Positions 1-7,270 are shown, counted from the first letter of the stretch. The stretch is 7,860 nt of DNA from JBCDIQ01 sp039024295 (GCA_039024295.1 JBCDIQ010000287.1:1-7860); one strand, 5' to 3'. Numbers and translations are program-made. The notes: generated by a model not told the origin, from the sequence alone.

Positions 1-124
1 CCGTTTGGTGCAGGAAAGGTTTACCCGTACCTCTCTGACCATGAAAGCAGCCATTCTGGCTTTCTTTTTCTGGTTGACTGTTCAGGTCCGATTTGAGGAT
101 GTAGTCCCCTTCATTTACTTCCAA
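1..124 (-). CDS. doubtful partial open frame running off the left edge
   Basis: A minus-strand frame is open from a TAG at 152-154 to the window edge, about 50 codons. It contains no ATG; the only possible start I see is a TTG at 122-124, giving a product that begins LEVNEGDYILKSDLN and continues hydrophilic to the edge. An ATG in the same frame lies further upstream (on the minus strand at 166-168) but is cut off by the TAG after five codons. I recognise no family. The opposite strand also has short open frames here, including one from the ATG at 41 with a hydrophobic start that ends after 30 codons, so frame openness alone does not decide. It could be the beginning of a leftward gene, a decayed gene, or chance. 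Confidence 0.15.
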   Translation of the reverse strand, partial: MEVNEGDYILKSDLNSQPEKESQNGCFHGQRGTGKPFLHQT

Positions 125-249
125 TTTTGATGTAAGCTTTTTAAGAAAAAGCTACCGCTTTGGCCCCATTTTTCCAGTAGGGAGGCTGTAAAACAAATTG
201 GGGTACTTTATGCTATGTAATATTTGGTCGTTTAATGTAATTTTTTTAG

Positions 250-279
250 TTTTAATGAAAATAATAACCCTAACGGGTT
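250..279 (-). terminator. possible weak terminator of the minus-strand gene
   Basis: Read on the minus strand, AACCC (279-275) and GGGTT (270-266) form a 5-bp stem with a 4-nt loop, followed by a T-rich stretch, ATTATTTTC. It lies about 65 bases after the stop at 343. The stem is short and the T-run is interrupted, so this is only a candidate. Confidence 0.3.
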
Positions 280-306
280 CTCCGCGCTTCCATTAATAAC
301 ACCTCT

Positions 307-339
307 ATTTGCGCAAATATCCCGCCTCACCAGTGGGAT
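307..339. repeat. palindrome plus hairpin just beyond the stop of the minus-strand gene
   Basis: ATTTGCGCAAAT at 307-318 is a perfect 12-bp palindrome. Directly adjoining it, ATCCC (319-323) pairs with GGGAT (335-339) across an 11-nt loop. Read on the plus strand the second hairpin is followed by TTTTTTATTTT, so it could stop a rightward transcript entering from the left. Read on the minus strand it begins a few bases after the stop codon but lacks a following T-run. It may act as an mRNA 3'-end structure or a terminator facing right. Confidence 0.4.
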
Positions 340-342
340 TTT

Positions 343-1512
343 TTATTTTACCAGAAATTCCCGTGAATAATGGGCAAACTTTCCCTCTACCCATAGGTAG
401 TAAAGCCCGGGTGGATATTCGGTCATGTCCAGCCCGATTTGGCTGCTCTCCTTTGGAACCTTTTTCAATTCAAGCTTCTTCAGCTCCTTTTGTTGGCTGT
501 CCAAGATGCGAAAAGTGAGGCCCTGTTTTTTGTTGTTGGTATACAGGATCACAAAATGTCCTTTGCCCTTTGTTTTATCTGGGAAAACTTGGGTTACCTG
601 GAAGCTGGTAATCAGATCTGCTGAGATACAGATGGGTTTGGTGTACACACGGTTTCCATCGGGATCAACTTTCACGATCCGATAGCAGTATTCTTTTCCA
701 TCCTGAAAAATAGTTTGGTTATCAATGAACCTATAACTGGCCAGTCCGTCCGTTGTGGTATTTTCAGGTTGGATCAGCCCAAGTACCTTGCCATACTTTG
801 AAAAAGTAAACTCAAAATATCGCTGTACCATGAACAGGCTGATCGCCTCACGGGTATCTGCTTCCCATTCAAGCACTACTTCATTGTTCTCAAAGCGAAT
901 TTGCTGAGCAGGCGGTTGAAAATAAGGGGGTTCATCAGGGGTATAATCATACCGCATGCGAAGGATATCAGCTCGGCTGTTGGCATCGTCCATGAGTCCT
1001 TCCAGGCTCAAGTCAAATTCACAAACGTTTCCATTATTTCCATCCACATAAATGAAATAATTCTTTCCATGGTCAAATTGGGTGAGCATCATGCTGATTT
1101 CCTGTACCTCATAAGGGTTCACGCAGCCTTTGTATTGAAAAGTTTCTGGAATACAATCCTCTGATTCAATCAGCATAAATTGCAGGCCTAACGGCGTAGC
1201 ACAATCTCGCGGCGTAAGCTTAATTTTGTAGTAATCATAGTTGCTATCGGCAATAAACCGAAACCACAAATCATTCTCAAATGAAATAATGCAACTGATA
1301 GGTCTGCCTTCTGGGGTCTGGGCCTCAGTGACAGTTGCTCCTGCATTGGTTAGGCGATAGAGCGTAGTACCCACTTCCATTTCCGTTGCCCCTTCACAAA
1401 AGTCATTTTCCAACGGGTCTATCTGTGAAAAGCAAAGTGGGAAAATGCAAAAGAAAAAGAGAAGTAATACAAGGGTTCTAAGGCAGGTAAAAAATGATAC
1501 ATGGAAGCTCAT
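343..1512 (-). CDS. secreted protein with FnIII-like domain and type A-like T9SS sorting domain
   Basis: A 389-residue exported protein of unknown specific role. Residues 1-29 form a signal peptide: a long hydrophobic core rich in Leu and Phe, then CFS before Q30, a typical signal peptidase I site in Bacteroidota. Residues 31-172 look like a beta-rich domain with several Cys (39, 74, 104, 120, 130, 164) and aromatic motifs such as NDLWFRF; its fold resembles N-terminal or pre-peptidase-like domains of secreted proteins, which is inference. Residues 203-298 have a fibronectin-III-like pattern (VVLEW, then YCYRIVKVDPDGNRVYTKPICIS). Residues 303-389 fit a divergent type A T9SS C-terminal domain: VFPDKT in place of the usual YPNP, FRILDSQQKEL, then YPPGLYYLWVEG and a final FLVK. 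No catalytic motif is evident. The start is the only N-terminal Met, directly before the signal peptide; no Shine-Dalgarno sequence precedes it. It is divergent from the giant gene at 1844. Confidence 0.9.
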   Translation of the reverse strand: MSFHVSFFTCLRTLVLLLFFFCIFPLCFSQIDPLENDFCEGATEMEVGTTLYRLTNAGATVTEAQTPEGRPISCIISFENDLWFRFIADSNYDYYKIKLTPRDCATPLGLQFMLIESEDCIPETFQYKGCVNPYEVQEISMMLTQFDHGKNYFIYVDGNNGNVCEFDLSLEGLMDDANSRADILRMRYDYTPDEPPYFQPPAQQIRFENNEVVLEWEADTREAISLFMVQRYFEFTFSKYGKVLGLIQPENTTTDGLASYRFIDNQTIFQDGKEYCYRIVKVDPDGNRVYTKPICISADLITSFQVTQVFPDKTKGKGHFVILYTNNKKQGLTFRILDSQQKELKKLELKKVPKESSQIGLDMTEYPPGLYYLWVEGKFAHYSREFLVK

Positions 1513-1546
1513 GTCTTACAAAACGCTCAGGATACAGGGCCTAGTG

Positions 1547-1665
1547 TTTTTCAGAAAACATTTGTGTGTAGGTAATTAATTCAGTTTTTATTTTCACAAA
1601 TAGCTGATTTTTAATTTTTTAATAAAAATTAGTTGCATTTTTTTTTCAGAAAACGATCGATTTGT
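1547..1665. repeat. spaced direct repeat in the divergent promoter region
   Basis: The 13-base word TTTTTCAGAAAAC occurs at 1547-1559 and again at 1642-1654. Each copy is followed by ATTTGT: directly at 1560-1565, and after a 5-base insert GATCG at 1660-1665. The copies lie 95 bases apart, about nine helical turns, between two divergent genes. They could be paired binding sites for a regulator or the trace of a local duplication. AT-rich intergenic DNA produces such words by chance more easily than coding DNA. Confidence 0.4.
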
Positions 1666-1684
1666 ATATGATTTTTCTTCAGGT

Positions 1685-1692
1685 CAAATCTA
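1685..1692 (-). promoter_or_regulatory. candidate -7 element for the minus-strand gene
   Basis: On the minus strand this reads TAGATTTG, an exact match to the Bacteroidota -7 consensus TAnnTTTG. It would give a leader of about 165 bases before the ATG at 1512. I see no good -33 TTTG at the expected distance. Confidence 0.3.
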
Positions 1693-1734
1693 TATTCGTG
1701 ATTGTAAAAAAGTGGATAATTGCGTTCAAGATGT

Positions 1735-1742
1735 TAAATTTG
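1735..1742 (+). promoter_or_regulatory. candidate -7 element for the giant surface-protein gene
   Basis: TAAATTTG matches TAnnTTTG exactly and would start a transcript roughly 95 bases before the ATG at 1844. A second, poorer match, TATACTTG, lies at 1812-1819 and would give a leader of about 20 bases. Neither has a clear -33 element, so the choice is open. Confidence 0.35.
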
Positions 1743-1843
1743 AGTTTCCTATGTGGAAAATCTAACATTCAGCCTCCATTTTTTAGTTCCTTCCGGACCT
1801 TACCGACTTACTATACTTGTGTAAAATTTTTACCCGCAGCGTT

Positions 1844-4800
1844 ATGAAACTTGCAGGATCTCTTAAAAAAGTACTTTCGATGTGGTTGTTTGTGCTGGTG
1901 TGTTCATCAGCTATGGCAACTCACTTCATGGGGGTAGACATTACCTATACCTGTTTGCCAGGTGGTAATGGCTGTATCTTCCGTGTATTCCACAACACCT
2001 ATTATGACTGTACCGGTCAAGCGACCCCAAGGCCGCCAGCAACACCTTTTGCGCCCACCATTAACTTTCAGGGGACTGGTACTACCTTCTGTAACCAGCC
2101 CGTGCCAGTAGGTAACTGGGTATTGGTAGGGTATGTGGAAGTAACTCCAGTTTGTCCTGGGTTTGCTACTGCATGTACCAACCCTCAATCTGCCATTAAT
2201 GGGGTACGTGAAGCCCGCTATTACCGCGATTACAACTTCTGTAATGTTAACTGTTCTACCTACACCATCACCTGGGGTACATGTTGCCGTAACGGCTCCA
2301 TCAACTCCGGTGCTGCAAACGCGGGTATATACACAGGGGTAACAACCATTGACCTGAGCATCAATCCTTGTAACAGTTCTCCACAGTTTTCAGTAAAGCC
2401 GGTTCCATATATTTGTCAAGGGCAGAACTTTACCTTTAACCAAGGTGCCTTTGACCCGGATGGTGACTCACTCGCCTACGCGCTTGTTCCATGTCAGGCA
2501 AATGCAAATGGTACGGTTACCTATGGTACTGGGTATACGGCTACTCAGCCGATGGGGCCAAACTGGACGACTACCATCAACGCAACAACAGGTGATATTA
2601 CAGTGGCTCCAAACTCCGCTGGTGCCAACCCAGGTGGAATCGTTACAGTTGTACTCTGTGTATCAGTATCTGAGTACCGTGGGGGCGTGAAAATTGGTGA
2701 GGTTGTGCGTGACATTCAGATGACGGTAATCAACTGTGGATCTAATCGTCCCCCATCCATTGATACACTTCTCAATATCACTGGCGGTTCTCTTACCGGA
2801 CCATTCAAGATCACCTCTTGTGCCAACGACCCGCTGAGCTTCGATGTGATTACAAGTGACCCGAATGCAACAGACAGCATGACCCTTCGCTGGAACAGTG
2901 CGCCCCTGATTGTTAATTCCGGTGGTCGTTTCACCAATGTTGGCGGTACCGTAAATGATACCATTATTGGTCGTGGTTCTACCCCTCCAGTAGGTCGCTT
3001 CAGCTGGACCCCTACCACTCCTGGAAACTACCAGTTCCTCGTAACAGTAGAGGATGATGGTTGTCCATTATTTGCGCAGAACACAGTCACCATAGAATTA
3101 GAAGTAATCAGCTGCCGATTGGCTCCTACGATTACGACAAGAAGGGTAGGCTGTTTTGACGTAGAGTTCACCATTTGTCCTGGTGGTGGGATTCCGCCTT
3201 ACAACTATTCGGTGACAGGCGCAGGTGGCCTAAACGTAACAGCTAACAATGAGCCTCGCTGTTTGACATTCGTTCACACCTTCCCTCCCTCCCTTGCCCC
3301 AACTGCTTACCAATACACAGCTCTGATCTCTGATCAAAGCGGTCTCCAGGCAAGTGTGGGTGGCTCTGTTACCCTCAGCAACACCGCCATTGCGGATGCG
3401 GGGCCTGATATTGCGCTTTGTCCCAATCAGTCTGCTCAAATTGGTACGCCTGCACTGCCTGGATACAACTATATCTGGCAAGGGAGTACCACCAACTTAG
3501 GCTTGCCCAATGGACCAGCCCGAACAGTAGCACAACCCTTTGTATCGCTTAATAACACCACTCCTGGCACCATTTCGGTAACATATCTGGTGACAGCTAC
3601 CGACTCTGTTGGGTGTGTAAGAACTGACTCTGTTGAAGTTGATTACAATCCTAAGCCTCGTGCATTGTTCAATGCTAGCAGCCCCGTCTGTGTAGGCGCA
3701 AGTTCTACCCTGAACTTCACAGGGATTCGATCTCCAGGTACAGTTTATAACTGGAACTTTGGCAACGGTACAGATGCTTCTGGTTCCAATACAGCAATTG
3801 GACTAGGACCACATTTGGTTAGTTGGAACGCAGCCAATGCAGGGCCTCAGCTGGTTCAGCTTCAGATTACCGTAAATGGCTGTCAATCTGATGTAGCCTC
3901 ACAAACTGTTCAGGTGAACCCGATTCCAACAGCAACTTTTAGGTCTGTGACGCCCGTTTGTGCTGGGCAGGCCAGCATTTTGACCTACGCTGGTACAGCA
4001 TCTGCTGGTGCGACTTACACCTGGGATCTGGATGGTGGTAACCTAATTGCCGGTTCGGGCCAAGGGCCGATAACGGTGAGTTGGAGTACTCCAGGGCTTA
4101 AGTTCCCCAAACTCCAGGTTTCTGACAGAGGCTGCTTAAGTTCAGTTTTTGAAGATACAGTAGACGTTGCGCCAATCCCGACTGCAGACTTTAACGTTCC
4201 ATCACAAGTATGTGAAGGAGATACGATACGGGTTGCATACACCGGAACCGGTGGCCCCAATGCAGTTTATACCTGGAACTTCAGTGGAGGTACAGATGTG
4301 GGTTCAGGCCAAGGCCCCATAAAGGTTGTTTGGGAAGGGTCCAATGCCGCAGGTGTGAAGCAAGTTTGTTTGCAGGTGCAAGAGCGCGGTTGTTTCTCAA
4401 CTCAGCGGTGCCAGAATGTAAATGTGTTGCCGAAACCACTTGCGGTAATCGATCCCATTCCGAATCAATGTTTTGGAGGTAACTCCTTTAACTTTGTATA
4501 CTCTGGAACACCAAACCCAGACACGTATAACTGGGGATTCCCCGGCGGATCGCCTTCCTTGAGTTCGGGTGCGAACCCAACTGGCATTACCTATCCGTCC
4601 ATTGGTATCAAGACTGCAAATGTGGTGGTTACCAAAGATGGGTGTATCAGTGATCCTGCTAGCGTACAGTTCGAAGTAGTGCCTGAACCTCGTCCAGATT
4701 TCAGCTTCAGCAACGGAGCCATCTGTTCTGACGATGGCATTGCATTTACCTATTCAGGAACTGTCCTTGGGCCAAGTCAGACCTTTGTGTGGAACTTTGG

Positions 4801-7261
4801 TCAGAATTCCAATCCTGCCAGTTCCAGCTTGAATAACCCAGGTCAGGTAACCTACAGCTCTGGTGGAACCAAGACGGTTTCGTTGGCAGTAACCTTTAAG
4901 GGATGTACCCAGGCAACTGCTAAGCAAGTTACCATCTTTGACAGCCCGGATTTCTCTGCTGGGACAGATAAAGAATTCTGTGAAGGTGATGGTGGGGTAC
5001 AAATTAATGCGACTGCTTCAGGTGGTACACCGACCTATACCTACTCATGGTGGTGTAATGCGCCTGGTGGTTGTGGCCTGAGTAGCCAGACAGTTGAAGA
5101 TCCCTTTGTGAACCCTGGCGCAGCAGCTCCTGCCATTGTGCAGTATTATACCCAGTTGACTGATGCGAACGGATGTACCAGTAAGGTGGATACAATTGAC
5201 GTATTCCTCCATCCTAAACCACTGGTAGATGCTGGACCAGATAAGACTCTTTGTGAAGATGAGCCAGGAGTTGAGCTGGAAGGTGGGTTGAGGAATAGTA
5301 ACCTTGCGTCTGGACCGTTCGAATGGCAATGGACCCCAACCAATGGTATGAACTCGCCAAATGACAAGCAGCCTCGTGCTTATACCCGTCCAGATACCAC
5401 CACTATCTATACCCTTCAGGTAACTGACCTTGTGACAGGGTGTAAATCTGATGTTACGACCCTAGATACCAACTCGACCGCTACGGTGTTTGTAAATCCT
5501 AAACCTGTGGCAGATGCAGGTCCAGATACCACCATTTGCTTCCAAGACTTCTTGCAGTTGCAGGGAAGCGGCAGTGGAGCAGGTCCTGATTATGCCTATA
5601 CTTGGTCACCGACAAATACCGGCTTTATTAGTAACCCGAACTCTCCTGGTCCCCTGGTACAACCCCAGCAGACTACTACGTATTCTCTGGTTGTAAGCTC
5701 CAATGATTGTCCAAGTGACGCAGATCAGGTAACGATTACGGTACTTACATTGCCTACGATTAATCCTGGACCAAGTCAAGACGTATGCCTCGGAGATTCC
5801 GTGGTACTTGATGGGCTTGCCAGTGGAGATCAGGCAGGTAGCAACCTGTACAATTATACATGGTCACCGATTAATGGCCTGAGTGATCCAAACGTGCCTA
5901 AGCCTAAGGCCAGTCCTGATGTGACCACTACTTATTCTGTTGTGGCAACGTCTGAGTTTGGTTGTGGTTCGGATACTGCCCGAATTGATGTCGTAGTTAA
6001 CCCAACACCAGTGGTTTCTATCCTGCAAAATGATAGCACCATTTGTGAAGGAGATACCGTGACGTTGAAAGCCCAGGCGATATATAATACCCCTGCTCCT
6101 GGTGTACGGACCATCTACTCATGGGCACCGATAGGTGCTGTGGTAGGGAACCCGCAAAGCCAGACGGTACAGGTAGTGCCTAACCAGTCAACACGCTTTG
6201 TGGTTACCGCAAGTGCTGAAGAGTGTGCTACAAGTGACGAACTGTTCATGACAGTAGCTCCAGCTGTGGTCCCTAACATTGAGGCAAGTGATACCTCAAT
6301 CTGTGCAGGTGAAACCATCGTGCTGACCGCAGTGGGAGGCCGTGGAAGTGCCATCTATACTTGGAGCCCTAGCCTTGGTTTGGAAGACAGTGCTTCTGAA
6401 GTGATAACTGCTCAGCCTGGCCAGACCATTACCTACACCCTGAATGTGGATGAAGGGTTCTGTTCTGGTGACACCACCCTGACCATTGAAGTGAAGCCAA
6501 CCCCGATTTCTGATTACCTGGCTTCATCCTCTTCGGGCTGTTCAGGACTGGAGGTTACCTTCATGGAGAATACTACAGATGCAATCGCTTACATCTGGAA
6601 CTTCGGAGATGGTACACCAGTTTCCAATGAGCCTACCGCGGTTCATGTATTTGAAGATCCCGGGAGCTATACCGTAAGCCTGACAGCTGTAGGAGAGAAT
6701 GGGTGCGAAAGCACCACCACAAAAGAGCCCGTTGTAATCAGCGACGCTTCTTTCGCAGACTTTGCGGTTAACCCAGGGTTTGATGTGCCTACTCCACTGC
6801 CAAATGCAGGCTTCCAATTCCAGGACTTGTCGCAGCAGGGTGTACGTTGGTTCTGGGACTTTGGAGATGGTAACTCTTCAACGGAGCAAAACCCGACTCA
6901 CGAATACAATCAGGAAGGCACCTATACTGTTACCTTGGTTGTAACCGATGCCAACGGTTGTGTAAGCCAGATTGAGAAGACAGGTGTGACAGTGATTTCC
7001 CCAGACATTCGTATCCCGAATGTGTTCACGCCTAACAATGACGGTATTCACGATTTGTTCCTGGTACAGTATGAAGGCAAAGAGCGCTTTGCGCTGGAAA
7101 TCTTTGACCGTTGGGGCAAGCCAGTCTTCTCTGGCGATGCGCCTGACAAAGGTTGGGATGGAAAAGCTTCCACCGGAAACGACTCGCCAAATGGCGTATA
7201 TTACTACACCGTTATGGTAGGAGAGAAAGTGATCAACGGTAACATTACCTTGATGCGCTAG
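1844..7261 (+). CDS. giant repeat-containing surface protein with gliding-motility-associated (T9SS type B) C-terminal domain
   Basis: An 1805-residue exported protein, probably an adhesin or surface filament moved through the T9SS. Residues 1-25 are a signal peptide ending AMA before THFMG. Residues 26-298 match the Cys-rich N-terminal domain common in large Bacteroidota gliding or adhesin proteins: THFMGVDITYTC, TWGTCCRNG, NSSPQF, DPDGDSLAY (likely Ca-binding), then EYRGGVKIGEVVRDIQ. Residues about 303-424 and 425-515 are Ig/cadherin-like. Residues 516-1718 hold 14 tandem repeats. Residues 1719-1805 are the sorting domain: IPNVFTPNNDGIHD, FDRWGKPVF, GWDGK, NGVYYYTV, ending NGNITLMR. This is the CHU_C/TIGR04131 type found in SprB. 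The ATG at 1844 is preferred over an in-frame TTG at 1817 because it directly starts a clean signal peptide; no Shine-Dalgarno is present. No enzymatic domain is visible. A strong terminator follows 9 bases after the stop, so it is probably transcribed alone or last. Overall similarity to SprB is architectural, so no symbol is given. Confidence 0.95.
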   Translation: MKLAGSLKKVLSMWLFVLVCSSAMATHFMGVDITYTCLPGGNGCIFRVFHNTYYDCTGQATPRPPATPFAPTINFQGTGTTFCNQPVPVGNWVLVGYVEVTPVCPGFATACTNPQSAINGVREARYYRDYNFCNVNCSTYTITWGTCCRNGSINSGAANAGIYTGVTTIDLSINPCNSSPQFSVKPVPYICQGQNFTFNQGAFDPDGDSLAYALVPCQANANGTVTYGTGYTATQPMGPNWTTTINATTGDITVAPNSAGANPGGIVTVVLCVSVSEYRGGVKIGEVVRDIQMTVINCGSNRPPSIDTLLNITGGSLTGPFKITSCANDPLSFDVITSDPNATDSMTLRWNSAPLIVNSGGRFTNVGGTVNDTIIGRGSTPPVGRFSWTPTTPGNYQFLVTVEDDGCPLFAQNTVTIELEVISCRLAPTITTRRVGCFDVEFTICPGGGIPPYNYSVTGAGGLNVTANNEPRCLTFVHTFPPSLAPTAYQYTALISDQSGLQASVGGSVTLSNTAIADAGPDIALCPNQSAQIGTPALPGYNYIWQGSTTNLGLPNGPARTVAQPFVSLNNTTPGTISVTYLVTATDSVGCVRTDSVEVDYNPKPRALFNASSPVCVGASSTLNFTGIRSPGTVYNWNFGNGTDASGSNTAIGLGPHLVSWNAANAGPQLVQLQITVNGCQSDVASQTVQVNPIPTATFRSVTPVCAGQASILTYAGTASAGATYTWDLDGGNLIAGSGQGPITVSWSTPGLKFPKLQVSDRGCLSSVFEDTVDVAPIPTADFNVPSQVCEGDTIRVAYTGTGGPNAVYTWNFSGGTDVGSGQGPIKVVWEGSNAAGVKQVCLQVQERGCFSTQRCQNVNVLPKPLAVIDPIPNQCFGGNSFNFVYSGTPNPDTYNWGFPGGSPSLSSGANPTGITYPSIGIKTANVVVTKDGCISDPASVQFEVVPEPRPDFSFSNGAICSDDGIAFTYSGTVLGPSQTFVWNFGQNSNPASSSLNNPGQVTYSSGGTKTVSLAVTFKGCTQATAKQVTIFDSPDFSAGTDKEFCEGDGGVQINATASGGTPTYTYSWWCNAPGGCGLSSQTVEDPFVNPGAAAPAIVQYYTQLTDANGCTSKVDTIDVFLHPKPLVDAGPDKTLCEDEPGVELEGGLRNSNLASGPFEWQWTPTNGMNSPNDKQPRAYTRPDTTTIYTLQVTDLVTGCKSDVTTLDTNSTATVFVNPKPVADAGPDTTICFQDFLQLQGSGSGAGPDYAYTWSPTNTGFISNPNSPGPLVQPQQTTTYSLVVSSNDCPSDADQVTITVLTLPTINPGPSQDVCLGDSVVLDGLASGDQAGSNLYNYTWSPINGLSDPNVPKPKASPDVTTTYSVVATSEFGCGSDTARIDVVVNPTPVVSILQNDSTICEGDTVTLKAQAIYNTPAPGVRTIYSWAPIGAVVGNPQSQTVQVVPNQSTRFVVTASAEECATSDELFMTVAPAVVPNIEASDTSICAGETIVLTAVGGRGSAIYTWSPSLGLEDSASEVITAQPGQTITYTLNVDEGFCSGDTTLTIEVKPTPISDYLASSSSGCSGLEVTFMENTTDAIAYIWNFGDGTPVSNEPTAVHVFEDPGSYTVSLTAVGENGCESTTTKEPVVISDASFADFAVNPGFDVPTPLPNAGFQFQDLSQQGVRWFWDFGDGNSSTEQNPTHEYNQEGTYTVTLVVTDANGCVSQIEKTGVTVISPDIRIPNVFTPNNDGIHDLFLVQYEGKERFALEIFDRWGKPVFSGDAPDKGWDGKASTGNDSPNGVYYYTVMVGEKVINGNITLMR
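1919..2737 (+). other. Cys-rich N-terminal domain of the giant protein
   Basis: This stretch codes for residues 26-298, from just after the signal peptide to VINC. It is not repeated elsewhere in the protein. Seen directly: about a dozen Cys, including a CC pair in TWGTCCRNG, an acidic FDPDGDSLAY segment resembling a cadherin calcium site, and the closing segment EYRGGVKIGEVVRDIQ. From memory, this combination recurs at the N-termini of many huge Bacteroidota proteins with the same sorting domain, so it is probably a distal functional head. Its ligand is unknown. Confidence 0.65.
3389..6997 (+). repeat. fourteen tandem Ig/PKD-like protein repeats
   Basis: Repeats of 78-95 residues start at 3389, 3659, 3929, 4181, 4439, 4691, 4949, 5222, 5507, 5756, 6011, 6269, 6506 and 6740. 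Most boundaries carry a Pro-rich linker such as NPKP, APIP or KPTP. Repeats 2-6 share a PKD-like core (YNWNFG, YTWDLDGG, YTWNFSGG). Repeats 7-12 vary more; four of them (8, 9, 10, 12) carry WTP or WSP and most have a T-rich TTTYT-like strand. Repeats 13-14 are canonical PKD with WNFGDG and WDFGDG. Nearly every repeat has one Cys near its start, often in CEGD-like context, and one near its end in GC. The DNA copies are well diverged, so the array is old. Known for the family: such arrays form long stalks that present the N-terminal head away from the cell. Confidence 0.85.
6998..7258 (+). other. T9SS type B (gliding-motility-associated) C-terminal sorting domain
   Basis: The last 87 residues carry the hallmark order IPNVFTPNNDG, then FDRWGKPVF, GWDGK, NGVYYYTV and a terminal strand NITLMR. 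In SprB and similar proteins this domain directs passage through the T9SS outer-membrane channel; from established work, type B substrates often depend on a PorP/SprF-like partner. None is encoded in this window, so the partner would have to be elsewhere. Confidence 0.92.
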
Positions 7262-7270
7262 TTGAATCGC

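Larger units (their letters stand above)
1..342. other. left-edge region without a firm gene
   Basis: No confident gene was found. The first 150 bases carry competing short open frames on both strands. From about 180 to 310 the sequence is AT-rich and looks intergenic. The last 80 bases contain three short inverted repeats (266-279, 307-318, 319-339) that lie just downstream of the minus-strand gene ending at 343 and probably include its transcription end. Confidence 0.5.
1513..1843. other. divergent intergenic region
   Basis: These 331 AT-rich bases separate two divergent genes and must hold both promoters unless transcription comes from further off. They contain candidate -7 elements on each strand, a spaced direct repeat, and an imperfect inverted repeat at 1604-1632 (CTGATTTTTA against TAAAAATTAG, with one G-T mismatch and a 9-base spacer). 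A frame from the ATG at 1668 runs to a TGA at 1845-1847, overlapping the ATG of the giant gene, but its composition does not look coding. Confidence 0.6.

Noticed and set aside
41..133. 30-codon plus-strand frame from ATG at 41 with a hydrophobic, signal-like start
   Set aside because: It ends at once after the hydrophobic part and has no mature domain. A small leader or toxin-like peptide cannot be excluded but nothing supports it.
425..1164. Plus-strand frames opposite the 389-residue gene
   Set aside because: The minus-strand frame has signal peptide, domains and sorting domain; the plus-strand frames are its complements without features.
1817..1843. In-frame TTG start nine codons upstream of the giant gene's ATG
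   Set aside because: It would add MCKIFTRSV before a signal peptide that is complete from the ATG at 1844, and it has no ribosome site.
1668..1847. 59-codon frame whose TGA overlaps the giant gene's ATG (ATGA), suggesting translational coupling
   Set aside because: The composition is typical of AT-rich intergenic DNA, the product is not recognisable, and it contains the promoter-like elements. The overlap is probably chance.
1907..6817. Several antisense and shifted frames of 60-100 codons inside the giant gene
   Set aside because: They lie opposite or within a continuous 1805-codon gene with clear domains, and their products have no domain features; they are shadows.
3389..6997. DNA-level tandem repeats or a CRISPR array
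   Set aside because: The repetition is at protein level with diverged DNA; there are no short identical repeats with unique spacers.
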